DNA of 64,000 bases from Hydractinia symbiolongicarpus. Its lineage: Eukaryota > Cnidaria > Hydrozoa > Anthoathecata > Hydractiniidae. The stretch spans positions 8,990,001 to 9,054,000 of the forward strand of contig NC_079877.1 in NCBI RefSeq assembly GCF_029227915.1, in the 5' to 3' direction. Positions 39,035 through 53,200 of this stretch are shown here, in pieces (position 1 is the stretch's first letter; each line of letters opens with the position of its first letter). The position numbers and the translations under genes are program-made. The notes under the pieces were generated by a model. The model made no database searches and had not been told where the DNA came from. It saw nothing but the letters and a program-made list of their open reading frames with translations.

Positions 39035-40148
39035 TTCGAATAATTGATTACAAACACATCAAGATGTTAGTGCCTGAAAAAAACAAAGAACACGAGATAT
39101 AAAAATACAGTAACAAAAAGAATCTTGATTTAGGCTGTCTTTACAAAAAGCAAACTCTTTTATTGACATACTAAGGTACCAGAGTTTATCAAAAGACCAA
39201 GAGATTTGAAAAATATTACATAGTGCTCTTCACAATGGGCATGGTGTGCCTGCTTTAAAAAAAATTTACCATTTTAAAAGGATAATAAAATCAGCTATCA
39301 GAAGTCTCTGGAGCACTTAGCCAACCATTCTGTTATTAACAAACTAATTTAATTTAACTCTTTTAACCCTCCCTTTGGCCTAAGTAGATTTAAGCTTGGA
39401 GATTGTCTTTTTTCTTAATGATTATTTTTCAAACTTATATCGGATTTAAACTTATTTTGTCGGTTCGTTTGTCACGGGTACAGATTTAACAGCTGTTAAG
39501 ATGCCATTTAATGACCCGGTGATTCAGATAGAGCAACAATGCCAACGAATATATAGGCGACGAGCATGTATTTTATAAGCAACACAAGGCTAAAATTTTA
39601 ACCTCGTCTACATGGTAATTTCTTCGGCATCTTAATTGAAACTCAAGACCTATCACAACACGTCAAAATATTTTTCGCTCTATTTCATCCTCCTGGCTTA
39701 AAACCATACCATACCGCGTTATAAGATAGTTATATATAGGGCGTTAACGAAAAGCTATTTAGCTTTAGGGCAAAAAACAATGTTTTGGGCTGTAAATTTA
39801 TTAGCGTTATTTAAACATTATTAAGACATGAATGAAATTTTGTGAAAAAATGTATTAGCTACATGTACTCTCTAAGTTCAAGAATTTAAGCATTCAAATG
39901 TTGGTTCTACCCGAAATAATGATATCATATTGACAAGATAAATGGTTAGAAAAGAAGTAACAAAACAGAGAAGCTAAATAAGAAACTTTAAACAAAAAAC
40001 ATGAATTAAGAGTTATAAAAACATTTTTCCATAACAAAAGCAAAAAAATATATAAACTTGTATATAAATCGTTCATTATTAATACACATTTGTTTTATCA
40101 GCAACTTGTCTGTAAGCAACTCAACTAAATTTGAAAAATTATCAAGCA

Positions 40149-40273
40149 GCGTGGGGGCTATTTCTTTCATACCTGGGATTCAAAACTGTATGCTCTATAT
40201 TAATAGAGATGGTAATTGGAGCACTTGGAGCATCTAGAACCAAATCTTTTGTGTTAAAAAATAGCCCCCACGC
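40149..40273. mobile_element. Short MITE with 15-bp perfect inverted ends
   Basis: Ends GCGTGGGGGCTATTT and its exact complement, 125 bp apart, in otherwise AT-rich DNA. No clear target duplication is seen and the family is unknown. Confidence 0.55.
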
Positions 40274-40980
40274 AACTTCAGTTCTGCACAGTTGTGAGTT
40301 ATAATTCGCAAAACAATAAAATTGCAATGAAAAAGATAGAAACATTTTTGATGTTTTTTTTTAATTTATATAATCCATTGTTTCTTGGCTTCAAAACAGT
40401 GACTCTTTCGTATTTTCTCTTTTCCTATAGAAACACTGATAATTAAATTGAAGAAAATTAACCATGAAGAAACTTTAGATCTAGATATTTGCCAAAAAAT
40501 AAGCAAGTTGAAATGTAACCAAAATTCTAAGTTAGTTGCTTAAAAAAAAATTGTGTATTTACACTTGGGAAGTCCATCCGCAGATGCAAGGCAAGAAGCT
40601 CAATGCCTTCAGCTTCCTATATCTGTTCTTAAGTGAAATATCCAAAACACGAAATAAATGAAAACATATTATATTCAATAGAACTGCCAGACATTATATC
40701 AATTAAGGAAGAAAGCAAAAGAAGTAAACAAAATATTTAAAAAGGTTGTGGATCTATCATATTTTGAGCACGATATGACGTTTCATAGTTGGCTACCTAG
40801 CCTTCATGAATTTGCGAGTCCTTAAAAAATTCTTCGGAATAGGAAGTGTTTTTTAGCTATTTAAATTCTTTTGGGGGAATAATGTATATCTTATCAAAAT
40901 AACAATTTTCAAATTATGTTTTCTTTCACTGGAGTTTCCCTTTAATATTTCTTCATTCTTATGTGACTTGTCACTAGATA

Positions 40981-41342
40981 TCGTTATTGCCTGGCATGAT
41001 GATGTGCATATTTTACATGGCTAGCCTCATAAATATTGAGGGATATACCCTGCACATTATTTACAGCAGGGGCTATGGCTTAGATGGAGAGTCCTAGAGT
41101 ATTTAATGCTCATTTTGAGCTATGCAGACACAATTAGGAGGGCCAGCGCTCTACTAGACAACTCCTGGCAGCATCCAACGGTCCAAACAGTGTGCCATCT
41201 CCCCAATTTCCCTTACATGGCTTGGGTTAACCCGGGACTATGGTAACATTCAACTGCCCATGTTGAATCACCGTCAAGAGAAATCGAACCCCGGTCTCCT
41301 GCACAGAGTACAAGAGCTATACCACTAATCTACGGCGCCACA
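40981..41342 (-). mobile_element. tRNA-derived SINE
   Basis: On the minus strand the head (from 41342) reads GTGGCGCCG, then a Pol III A box TAGATTAGTGG and, about 30 nt later, a B box GGTTCGATT. A tRNA-unrelated body follows. The last 70 bp (about 40985-41056) recur at 63641-63712. The length is about 360 bp. Confidence 0.75.
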
Positions 41343-43082
41343 AAAACAACAATGTATATAATGTACAATACAATACAATATACAAGGTATATAATTTAAG
41401 TTAAAGGACGGGATTTATCCCCAACTGGGTGAGTTTCACTTGACCGAGCAAGTTAGGAATTTTCAAACAATGGAAAACTTTAGTGATTTTAAAGCTTCCT
41501 CCTGTGAAAAAAGTTGGTGTATAAGAAGACAAGGAAAAAGCCTTGTTTAATACAACTGGACAGACTTAGGCGAACATCACAAATATGCTGTGTTAATAAG
41601 TCCCTTGCACTCCACAAATGGCCAGCTCAAGAATTCAAAGAAATCATATCAACCATCCAGCCTTCAGCACGTGCTATTAAAAATAAATTTTTGATGACTT
41701 TAAAGGTAAAAACTTTCGCTGAAGAAGTTCCACAAAAAAATTGATTTCTATATTGTGAAAGTCTATTCTTGTGAAATATTTGTTAGCACAAATGGTGAAT
41801 GTTTACTCTTGCGAAAAATGATAAATCGTAAAAAAACTGAGATGAGGGTGTGCTGGTTATATTTTTGTGGATCAAGTTTCTAGAGAAAATTGAATTTGGG
41901 CTCTATATTTGCATTTGAAATTTGGTTAACTTGCTTTTCTTTACTTCTTTCTTGCATTTGTAAATATATACTTCCTTACAAGTGTGAAAAATACATAATA
42001 TATAGATCATTTTTTTGTTACACCCATGAATTAAAACCCAAAACTGACCAATTTACAAAAATTTTATAAAGAATTTTATGATTGATTTACAAAGTCTAAA
42101 GTTTTTACCTTTAAAGTTGGCTAATAATTTTCAACTATTATTTTCTCCGTTTAAACCTATTCGGCCTGGGCTGTTTCTAATGTATGATGACTGCAGGAGG
42201 AGGGGGGAAAACGATTATTCACAGTTGTCTTCTGAGTTTCCAGTGCTAGGAATAATTCTAACAAAAGTTATGATATTTTCCTGATTATAAAGTAATAGCT
42301 CATACCTAAAGCTTGAAGAGGTACAGGATCTAAAAATTTGGTATACAGATGCGTAATAGTAGATATGAAAGTAAGTATTATAACCATGCAGCATAGCAAA
42401 AAAATATTTATTAAAATAGCCCTGGACTAAATAGAGTTTTAACTCCATTTAGTCGGAGGCTGTTAAAAGCAGACTTTATCAATTTTAGCGTCAGTGCTTT
42501 TTTCTTACTTGATATTTTCGATCATCACAGTGTTGTATATTTTTCACCTGTGTATACAAGTTAGCATTTCCATTGTTCTCAAAATAAAGCGGGACCCTAA
42601 TACCAAACATTAACTAGCAAGCTATGTCATTTTCACCTTTTCAATATTTAGGAAATTATTTTACGAAGCATGTGAACACCACAAATAACATAATGTGAAG
42701 AATATAATGAATATATATAATGTGAACATCACTAACATTTCTATATCTTTTTAGATAGCTAACTAGTATAAAGCTGCTCGGCTCTAGATACTTTTAATTC
42801 TGGCTAGCTAACATATTACTAAACATATGACTTTTGGTTGACCAAATTTACCTACGAAAGTTATATATAAGGGATATTAATGAACTTACATAACTGCGTG
42901 ATCAAAAAGAGAACAAACCCTCTTGTTTGAAACAACACTTTGCAATAAGCACGGTGTAATCGCGTGACACAAACCAAGCCCAGATCTTTTAAAACAAATA
43001 CATACAAAATAAAATCGGTGGTGTTTAGGAACTAACAAGGTCATTTTGTCGAACATATACTGTACAATCCTCAAAGGTACAC

Positions 43083-43154
43083 AGCAGAGTGGCGCAGAGG
43101 AAGCGTGCTGGGCCCATAACCCAGAGGTCGGTAGATCGAAACTACCCTCTGCTA
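43083..43154 (+). tRNA. trniM-CAT: Initiator tRNA-Met(CAT), solitary copy
   Basis: Same as the array iMet except for a compensatory pair in the T-stem (GGTAG/CTACC instead of GGTGG/CCACC). A54/A60 and A1:U72 are kept. It is outside the array, so its evolution is independent. Confidence 0.94.
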
Positions 43155-43513
43155 CGTCCAACCATTCTTTGTCAATTTTTTTACGTATACAAATAAATAT
43201 AAAGGGCATCTTAAAGTAAAAGCTTTTTATTTAAAAGAATATACTATAAAAGAATATTCAAGATAAAATTAGACAAAAAGTTAGGAACAAAACATATAAA
43301 CTAGTATCCTATATCATTGATAATGCCTTTGTCAGGGGTTTCATTTTTACCACAAAATCTATTTATCTGTCTTAAAATGCTTGAACAACAGCACCAGCAC
43401 CTCGGGGGGCAATGTTTGCGCCAGTTTTTTTTTTGTAGATTTTTGTCTTAACTGAGCATGGAAAATTGTAAGGGTTTACTTTATAAATAACAATATTTTA
43501 CCTCTCGTATATA

Positions 43514-43585
43514 GGCCTGTTGGTCTAGTGGTATGATTCTCGCTTCGGGTGCGAGAGGTCCCGGGTTCGACTCCCGGACAGGCCC
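43514..43585 (+). tRNA. trnP-CGG: tRNA-Pro(CGG)
   Basis: 72 nt with acceptor GGCCTGT/ACAGGCC, stem CTCGC/GCGAG and loop TTCGGGT (CGG). B box GGTTCGACTCC. A partial repeat of its 3' end (CCCGGACAGGCCC) follows at about 43595-43607. Confidence 0.95.
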
Positions 43586-43942
43586 TTCAATAAACCCGGA
43601 CAGGCCCCAACAAAAAATTTTTATAGGCTCTCTGATCTGGTGGAAGTATCGCGCAAAAGTACGTTCTTCTTTACAAAAAAAAACGTACTTTTAATTAAAT
43701 ACTTTGTTGAACTTTTAAAATGCTTTTTAAAGCGTGTTTATTTCACAAGTTCTTGTACTGCATGTTTTACAACTAGCAGCATTTGCATAAAAATGTCGGT
43801 ATCCCTTTAATTTTTTCTCATTTCGTAAAATAAATGTCAACATAGTATCAAACATTTCTGTCTAAACAATAACACACAATTAAAATAAAAGAATTTCGCA
43901 TGTTTTCGCTTTAATTACTGTGAATAAAAAAACAAATAATTT

Positions 43943-44015
43943 CGCCCGATGAGGGACTCGAACCCGCGACCCTCAGATTAAAAGTCTGATGCTCTACCGA
44001 CTGAGCTAACCGGGC
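43943..44015 (-). tRNA. trnK-TTT: tRNA-Lys(TTT), solitary copy
   Basis: The sequence is identical to the array Lys(TTT). Unlike the array genes it has a T-run (plus-strand A7 near 43927) about 10-17 nt downstream as a terminator. Confidence 0.95.
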
Positions 44016-44934
44016 ACACAGTGTCATGGTACTCAAAGCAAAATTGTAAATAATTTATTACTAAAACAACGCCAAATTTTAGAATTTGCTAATTAAATTG
44101 ACACATATTCCCACTGGCTAAAGTATCAAGCAGGCGGACACAACTGTGTTTTGTCAAAAAAGCGGGTCAAACGCCCAAACTTTGAATATACAGGTAAAGT
44201 TTTATGGCACTACACTTCTAAATCATTTACTGGCGACATAAAAGAAAATATGGTAAATTCTACGTTGGTAAACACCTACAAAATAGTTATAAATGGTAAA
44301 ATTCCAAGATCCAAAATCAAATTGATCTGGTTTAATTTTGTACCTTGTTACTGACAACTGTCCTGAGTAACAAATATTATTATTAGCAACAAAAAGCTTC
44401 TACAGCGACACAGGCTGACATTCTTAGGCGATAGTAATCAACGTTCATTTGTTACAATCGCCCGTAAAAGCTGTCTCGTTTATGAAAACCTACCTATACG
44501 GAGAGGGCCCTCAGGACGAATTTCAAGCACTTTAGATATGCACTTTTTGTCTCTAAATCTTAAACTGATCCTCTTCCATAGCACGATGCGCAGATATAGA
44601 AGCTAAAAGGCGGAAGAAAAACGATATGGCGATAAATACGTTGTTTTTATTGACGTTATCAAATCCTAAGAAAAATTATTCTCTTGTAACCCAATTTGTG
44701 AAAAAAATCCTACAAAAAATTATTCTCTTGTAACCTTCCATTTTGTAGGCCATGTAACTCTGTGATTCAAGCAAATCTTCGCGAGGTCGAAATAAATTTT
44801 TTTTAACCTCAAATTAATCAACTGAAGGTACACACGAAAATTTAGGAGATTTCAGGAAAACACACAAGAATCCAAAAATATCAAAAGCATTAAACAAGCA
44901 AGTGGATGGACAAAAGTTTATTTTCGTACTGGAT

Positions 44935-45000
44935 GCTGAACTATTTTGAACTTGCGTTCCATATTTCCGTACTGGATGCTGAACTATTTTGAACTTGCGT
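44935..45000. repeat. Tandem duplication, 2 x 33 bp
   Basis: CGTACTGGATGCTGAACTAT... occurs twice back to back, at 44935 and 44968. Confidence 0.9.
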
Positions 45001-45390
45001 TCCACAAAAGAAAATCCATTATAAGAATTAAGTTTGACATGGACTAAAATTTTCCTAAAAATTTTCACAAAATATCCAGAAATTTCAGGATTATTTGAAG
45101 TAAAAAAAGTAGAAACAGATCCTATTTGTGCTATCGCAAAAATGCTCTGTAAGCCTTTAGTGGAATTAAATTTCGCAATTTCGCAACTTTTTTTCGCTTT
45201 TCACGAAATACTTTGTCACTCTCGCCATTCGCAAAAATTATTGCGAAATCTATTAAATTCTCGCGAAAATTAATTCCATAAAGGTAGACAGTCATATTTT
45301 TGAAAAATATAAATTTCTTTTACAAAATGTAGATTTCTTTCTTTTTAAGAAAGGACGAGTTTTTAAATTCTTGGAAGACTAAAAAAATAC

Positions 45391-45560
45391 AGTGGAATCC
45401 CTCTATGGCAGACATGGTGTAAAGCGGACACCTCTATATAACGGACACTATTTCTTGGAACGGACTGATTTCAGGTCAAACTCTCACAAGAAAATCACTA
45501 TAAGACGGACAGTTATAAGGCAGACACTTTATAAAACGGACACTTTTTTTCGCGCCAAAT
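45391..45560. mobile_element. Possible pogo/Tigger-like terminal fragment
   Basis: TA then CAGTGGAATCCCTCTATGGC, with repeats of TATAACGGACAC within. This resembles the CAGTGGAACCTCT-type ends of pogo/Tigger elements. The opposite end was not found. Confidence 0.4.
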
Positions 45561-47073
45561 GATATTTTCCCTAGGAAAAGTTCTGTGTAAAGCGAACGCA
45601 TGAAAAAAAAACAGTTGTTAAAATTTGTAACGACACCAACAAACTCGTACAAAATCCTTTAACGGATTTGCAGGAAAAAACAGTATAAATATACGAAAGA
45701 GATGGTAAAAAAATTAGCACATCGAACATATCTATCAAAACTATTCAAAAAATTTCGTGGTGAAAAACGTTCCCCACATTTGTAGTTGGTGAAAGCAATT
45801 CTTAACAAAATTTAAACGACGAAATTTCCTTATCCATCAAATTCTGCACAAAAAAGCTACTTAAAAAAAAAGTATACATACAAAGTTTTAAAATGCAAAA
45901 ATGTTACAAATTTCCTTCAAACTTTATGACAGCGAAAGTTTGGTCCTAAAATTGGTGCGAACACACAACAAGCAAGGTAACAAGCTGCTACGCTACTATT
46001 GCCACTGTATATGTGGCCCATAGTAATAGCACCTAACTTTTACTAACTTTCACATATATAGGTTTTCTTTATTTGCTCATATCTGCTAAAGTTAAAATAG
46101 GACATAGACAAAAATATAACATAAACCCATTCGCGCAAAATATACTACGGATAGTTCACCGATGGTGTAGCTGGTATAGCTGGTATAGCATATTACAGAG
46201 TATGCGTGTCATTCTGATTCTTCACCAATCCTTCAAGTAAAAAGGTTAAGCAACAATACAAGGTAAGCGACAAACTTTAGCTTAAAACCATTTACATCGA
46301 TAAAAACAGATTTCAACCATTGTAGATATCAGTCTCTGAACTTTTTTATTTACTTTTATACTACTAACTTCTGTTTAAAGAGCAAGTAATGCAAGTTAGT
46401 CTCAAAATAATGTAAAAGTAAAACTGACTTTACAATACCGGTTGATATATGAAAAACTCAACATATATTAACACAGGAACGCCACTCATTTTCAGAAGGA
46501 GTAGGTGTTTTCCATTTTTTTGAGTTAGTTTGACAAAACAGGAATTATAACAAGGAAAACGTTAGCAGCTTCTTAGAGAATGATAAAATAGATCTAGAAC
46601 AAAAAAAAAGAATGAAAATGTTATTTTCCAGGAATTTTCTCAAATTTTCAGGAGTGTATTCCACTGCAGGACTTTTAAGAAGTAGTGGCTTTGAGAGGAG
46701 AAATTTTAATGCAGAATATAAGATTATATGAAATACAGAATGAATTTAGAAAAATATTAAGTGAAGTAAAAAATAGCAAAATAAAGATGTCCCAATGCCA
46801 TTTATATACCACTGTCAAAAAGAAAGTTACCATGAATTTTATGAATTCTAATTCGATAGAATTGATTTTGTTTTTTTTTTGCATTAAAAAAGAGGCAAAG
46901 TAAAAATCCAACAAAGAAGACACAGTTTTACATGTAAACAAATGCAAAAAAAAATTTGTATCGTAGATTACAAATCGTGTTATAGCAAGTAGCATAGTTA
47001 TATTACCATAAATTTTCTTTAATGTATAAAAATAGTAAAAATAAATTTCTTTTAAAATTTTTTTCATACAATA

Positions 47074-47228
47074 TTAAGTATACTTTTCGCAAGGATAAAT
47101 ATTAAAACCTCTTTCTGGTTTGCTGTTAAAATCTATCGATCTTCCTTCAACTTTAAAATCTTTGATACAGCCTTGAAAACCACGAGAAAATTTTCTTCGG
47201 GACAAAACTGAAACATCCTCACCTCCAC
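47074..47228 (-). CDS. Perlecan-like terminal exon, LG3 end and stop
   Basis: 155 nt: GGEDVSVLSRRKF, GFQGCIKDFKVEG, ..IYPCEKYT, stop TAA. The GCI and PC cysteines close LG3, and the protein ends four residues later, as in other perlecans. Confidence 0.85.
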
Positions 47229-50200
47229 CTAAAAACGTTTGAACTCTATTTAATACACATTCACAACATAGGGTATACACTTGCGCTATACCGAACAACA
47301 GGTTTCTTTTACACAAGGCCACCATAAAACAAAATTCATGCACTTTCCAAAAAAAACTAATAATTCCAGGTTTATTTTACGATGCGTGTAATGTTGAGAA
47401 AATTTTTAAGAATCAGTTATTTTAACAGCTGATTCAGGCCGCAAATAACACGAAGGGGAAAGTATTAGCAATCGTAATTCATTTTTCTTCAATTTTGCTC
47501 GCGTGCCCAAAATCTTTTGTATTTTAGTTTCCTCTCATGATTAAGGTCTGGTAGCTATATGGATTTAAAACTTTTGGGACAGCACCGTTGAGCTTTTTAA
47601 ATATACAAAATTTAAAAATTTCATTTGTGGTTATTTATATGTAACTTACTTTTCTCTCAAAGAAAAATAAATATTAAAAAACATGAAATATTTTTCTACT
47701 GTTGTTACTTTCCCCTAATTAGAATGCGCATTCAGGCTCTATAATATTTAAAATTAATTTTCCTTCAATTTTCTATTCTATTCAATTCTCCATCTTTTTC
47801 AATCTAACAAACAGTCAGCATCTGACAAAAGAAAGATCAAAAAATTGACAGAAATCTTTGAAGGTTTCCTTCGAGGACTTGCCTCTGCAAAAATTTACTG
47901 CGCAATAAAAATCGAGTTTAAAAATCTTTTGTTTCTAACAACAATTATTTCCTTGCGACTTGTAGTTTAAATTTAACAACAACATTTGCACTTTTCTCCT
48001 GAAATAACGCGTGCAAAAAATATGAGTAGTAAAGATAGTTTAGAGAAACAATTTTGCGCACATATTTTTGAGTGTAAAATATTATTAACACGTAAGAAAA
48101 CGTTTCAATAATTTTCAATAACTAAAAAAACCTTTCTACTTTTTCAAGTAAAAAGTAACATTCCTTTTTACCCCTTTCGACCTTTTTATCTTTGAGATAC
48201 AGTTTCCACAAAAAATTATTTTCTATTTGAATAAGTTTTAAAAAAATTGGCTACATTAATACAAGTGAAACCTTTGTTTACTACAATCCGGGAAAAAAAT
48301 AAAAAAACAAAGACAGCTTTTTCGCAAAATTGTTACTTTTGCGCGGTGAGATGTGCGGTTTCATTTTTTTCACTATTGTAGTTTTAACTGCCTTCAGTAT
48401 TTAACCTCTATAATAGGACCTGTTTCGGGTCTAATCGAAAATTTACAGCAACTTTAACTTAAAGAGTTCATAACAAACGTAACATGATTCTTAAACATTT
48501 CGAAGCGAATATGTTTTCTATCTGTGCAAAATTGACAATTGTAAGTTCAAAATTTCAGGAGTAAATTTTTATGAGTAAAAAAAATGTCGCAAATCCACGA
48601 ATTGGACAAGAAAATGTTTCGTGATTCGTGATTTATAATAATTTCACTATTTCGAATTGCTATGTTTAAAACAAATGTCCCTCAGAGGATTTTTTTGTTT
48701 TTACCCTGTAGCAAATCATCAATTTTTATTTGTGCTTTAAAGGTAAAGTGGCTTATATTTTTAATAACAGAAAAGGAAAAGAAGTAATTTCCAGAGACAG
48801 GATCATTTTGTTAAGGTGTATACGTTTAAAGCATCACCCCCTATTTTTTTTTAATACTCCGCAAATATATTTTTACGTTTGAAGAAAAATTCGGCGACTC
48901 GAAGATAAGACATTTTAAACCACATTATTTAACAAAAATTTAGTGCATATACTTTTATAAATTGGCAATTGAAAAAGTTTGTACCTAACAAATTCTTTGC
49001 GAATAATCATCCTTAAAAGTTTCGCGAGATAAAATTTAAAAATTGCGACAGGAAGAATTAAATCAATGTCTTACCTAAGATTAAGTTGGAATAAACATCA
49101 AGATTTCTGTTCCGACCTTCAGAATAAATCGTGAATTCTCGTTTGCCGTCAATACTACAGCCCAATGTAGGTCCATTTCTACGGAGAAAATTTAGTTACG
49201 TAATAAACAGAACCAATAAAATGTAAATTGTTATGTTGATTGGATTAACAAAAGCACTTGTGATGTGGTTGTGATGTCGCGCATCGTGCTAGACGTCTGT
49301 CTACAAAATTTGCACCACTAATATGTGTGAAACTAGTCGTTAGCCATTAGAGAATCAATGGAAAATTACCCGTCGCAGCAGAGTCGATAAAAATACAACA
49401 CGTTTGTTACTTGTAGTTGAAAGATGTTGTGCCTGGTTTAGCATGGCCCGGTTTATCGACATTATTATAGAGATTTAATAAACATGAAACAGTCTGCTGT
49501 TGCAACAATCCTTGTCAGTTGTGTATGCCAGTTGCTTTGAAATTTTATTAAATTTATTTTATGGCATAAAAAAATCTGAGAAAGAAATGGAAAAAAAGTA
49601 TAGCTATCTTTTCATTAAGCTTTACAGTAATGTCAAACCAGGTCTACCTGGTAATCTCAACATCGTGCCATTCACCATCACTGACACGAGTATGACTTCT
49701 TCCTTCTGCAAGACCACTTCCCAATTCATATCTAAAACACAGGTTAAATGTTCTTTTTCAGCATTTACATATTTGTTATGAAAGTTAAACTTAAGTTATT
49801 TCTATGAGTAAACAGTTTTCCAAACAGGTTTTATAATTAGTTATGATTTCCTTCATTTTGGTCAAACACAATTTGTGAGCTTCCTACAAAGTTGTAACAA
49901 TAAAGTTTCTGAAACAAATGGACACACTTCCCACAGTTAAAAATATATAAAGCTGAGTTTCCAAAAGGAAAAAAACTGTCCTCAAAAACTTACTGCACTT
50001 CAAAGTACCCATTACGTAATCCAAGAAGCAAAAAGTCGGGACTAATATCAATGTTCTGGCCGAACCACAACAACAAGCCATTTTGTTCTCGTGTTTTCAT
50101 GGAAATGAGAATGCGACTTCTTTCCACTCTTCTACAATAAATATAGACCCAAATAAAGGGTAACAAGATAGTAAAATATACAAGTTACAAAATAAAAACA

Positions 50201-53200
50201 AACATAAAACAAAACAAAGGAAAAGACCTAAGGAAAATAAAACACAAGAAACAAAACAAAAAAACTTTTAAAGCAAGGAAATAAATAAGCATCTGATAAT
50301 CCCTAAAAAAATAATAAACCTACGGCATACCTTATTAGACTTTTCGGATAAACCAAAAAGCTCTCTTCATTGAATAAGATAGCATCACCGATTGAGGTTG
50401 CTAAAAGGCGAATATTTATGCAAAAACAAAAGCAAACAATGTTTTGGAACACTAAGTTCTAAAAATTGTGCCTTACATTTTCATAAAAAAGCCTGCAAAG
50501 TTTTGAAGCTTCTCCTCTCCAAATTAAATAGTACGAAACTTTAAATATTATATCAAGAAAAATTTAAATCTGTGACCGACACACAAAAGAAACTCTAGTA
50601 CACTGCTCGCCATGAAAACGTAAGCACATAACTATCGCTTTATACCATACTCCTAAAAAATGATGTAGAAGTCTAGGGGTCAGACAAAAACCCATCACTA
50701 GGATATCTGCAAATGCCAGCAACAAAGTAAAAGGTTTGTTTTCTTAAAGGAAACAACAAAATAAGTATTTCACCTTTTTCACATGATGTTCCCGTATACC
50801 CAATTGGGCACATGCAGAGGTCTCCTTTCCTTGTCTTATTGGAACATTTTCCACCATTGTTACAGTCAGGATATCTTCCACATGATTTCACACGTTTATC
50901 GCATGTTTTTCCGCTATACTTTGACAAACATTTACATTTAAAAGATTCTTTTGAAATGATGTGACATGTACCACCATGGAGACATGGTTGAGACAAACAT
51001 GGTGAATTGAATTTATAACAACTGGAATAATATTTTGCTTCGATGAAATCTTCTGCTAAATTTATTCTTTTCCCATTCATAATCAATTCTCGAATACAAC
51101 CAAGCATACCTGGAAGTTCGCCTCGTTTCCCACCACCAATAACCAAGGTCGACTTTGCGTTTAAGCTTAATGAGTAATGGCGTCCAGATGAGGCGTTTTT
51201 ATAAGCTTGACCATTGTTTACAGACAATGAAGCATATCTTCTTCTCTGCTCTGCATAAACATTAATCCATTTCCCAATGTCAACTTTTCTCTTTGTAGTT
51301 ATAACAACAACGCCATCACCAAGGTCATACTTTAAAACAACTTTTCCATTCCGTATGTGAATTTTTAAGAACTTTTGTGAATTTCGAAATCTTTGCTTGA
51401 TTGAAAATACTTCCACATCGTCTCGTGTTAAAATTTTAAATGAAATTGAGACGGTCAATGAATTGGGGAGAAACTGTGTTAGCTTGTATGAAATATAAGT
51501 CTTTCGGTGAAAAGATGGTATGGTAATAGAGTGTCCTGGGAATAAAGAAAGAAAGAAATAAGTCACTCTTATTTGCCTAAAAGTGTATGATTCGTTTTTT
51601 GAAGCAACTTTTGTTTTTTATAATTTATTATTTAGTGCGGTTTTGTATGAAAAACCTTTAGATTTAGATATTGTTTAAACAACCGTTAAAAAAAACAAGT
51701 ACTAGAGGATGTGAATTGGAAAATGATAATCAGGTATCAACATTGTAAACCCACAATGTTGATACCTCCATAACATATTAACTTTTATTGCGTATAATTT
51801 ACCCCTTAGTCAAAGATGTATAGAACACAGTCGTTTCAACAGGCAACAGTTACACACTACGTCCATGAAAAAAAAACTCTTAAATCCTTTTAACGTAAAA
51901 ATTCACATTTTTACTTTAGCGAACTTTGACTTGTTTGGGTTGTATGATTTCATTCTAACACAAAACTAAGTTATCTAGATCTAAACTTGTTAAGAAGATT
52001 ACGAAGATAAATAAAACTTCATGTTTGTAATCAATACACAACTGCTGAAAGTAGTTAGACAATGTTACAACAAAAGGGAAAACACAAAGTAAACTAAATG
52101 AAATTTTTTTTTACCTTTCCCACATCTTTTACCATATCGTCCAAGAATACATTTACAAGTATAACCATTGCCAACATTATTCGTACATTTTCCACCACTT
52201 TTGCAAGCTGCAGGATAGCAACTCTCAACGCGCTCTTCACATCGCGAACCAGTATAAGAAGCAGGACACTTGCATGTCTTTCCTGTTCTTGTTTTGGCTG
52301 GCCAACACTCTCCTCCATTCAGACACGACTGTTTACTGCACGTCTTACAAGCAACAACTTTTCTTAAAAGAAGGGGCTCCGAAACTAAAAGAAAAGTAAA
52401 TAAACTCCATAAACCTTACTTAAATGTGAAAATTGATGAAAGAATGCAAGGGAGCATTACGTTTTTTGGTAACTTGAATTAAAAAATTTGTTTCCCAGAG
52501 TTAAAGAAACTTGATACCTACCAAAATGCTTTTCTACACCATTTACAACCAACTGACTAATACATCCACTAAAACCACTTCTTAAATTAATTTGCTTGAC
52601 AATCTTATCATAATTTTCATGACCACCAAGAAATATTTCACTGTTTAAGTTCAATCTACGGTATTTTCCTCCTGATTTACCACCAACAATTTGTTGATTG
52701 TTCACTTGTAAATAACCACTGCTTTCATCGCGTGATGCAACAATAGTTACCCATTGGCTTAAACTGACCCTAAACTTGCTCCTAATAAATGACTGACCAG
52801 ATCCAAGGTCATACTGAAATACAACAAAACCATCTCTTAAGCTAAGCGAGATAAAATCTTTCGAAGCTTTTCCACTATAGAATAATAATCCTTCAGGTTG
52901 TAATGGCTTCATAGAAATTGTTATCCTTGTGGTGTGCAAATCATATTCCATTTTATCGAACATGATCATAGAATTGTAGGTAGTATTGAAACTTGGAACA
53001 AACTCTAAAATGAAATTCTAATTAAGCATGTATATATTATGTGAAAATGTTTATAAAAAAGAAGATTCAGAAAATTCGATACTGGCTTTTCGTTTCATTT
53101 CATTATAATTATTAAATCCTATTGAATCTAATTGCTCACTAAATTTTTGCTGCTTACCATAAACTTGTAACTGCACTAATCCCTCAGATATACCAAGATC

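Larger units (their letters stand above)
39035..43082. other. Intergenic region with SINE and MITE
   Basis: No supported host gene. It includes the small MITE at 40149-40273, the tRNA-SINE at 40981-41342 and a short ACAAT-rich simple stretch at 41343-41395. The remainder is AT-rich and featureless to me. Confidence 0.55.
44016..47073. other. Intergenic region, small duplications only
   Basis: No supported gene. It holds a two-copy 33-bp tandem repeat (44935-45000), a near-duplicate pair around AAAATTATTCTCTTGTAAC (44666-44737) and a possible pogo-like transposon end at 45391. The stretch at 46150-46230 looks faintly tRNA-like but does not fold into a cloverleaf. Confidence 0.5.

Noticed and set aside
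42886-43209. 107-codon minus frame
   Set aside because: It lies antisense to the solitary initiator tRNA-Met and has no domain signature.
46150-46230. tRNA-like stretch (GGTGTAGCTGGTATAGC)
   Set aside because: An A-box-like core is present, but no closing acceptor stem or B box with correct spacing was found.
46655-46680. Possible second end (ATTCCACTG) of the pogo-like element starting at 45391
   Set aside because: Only nine bases match the terminal sequence, and similarity stops there.
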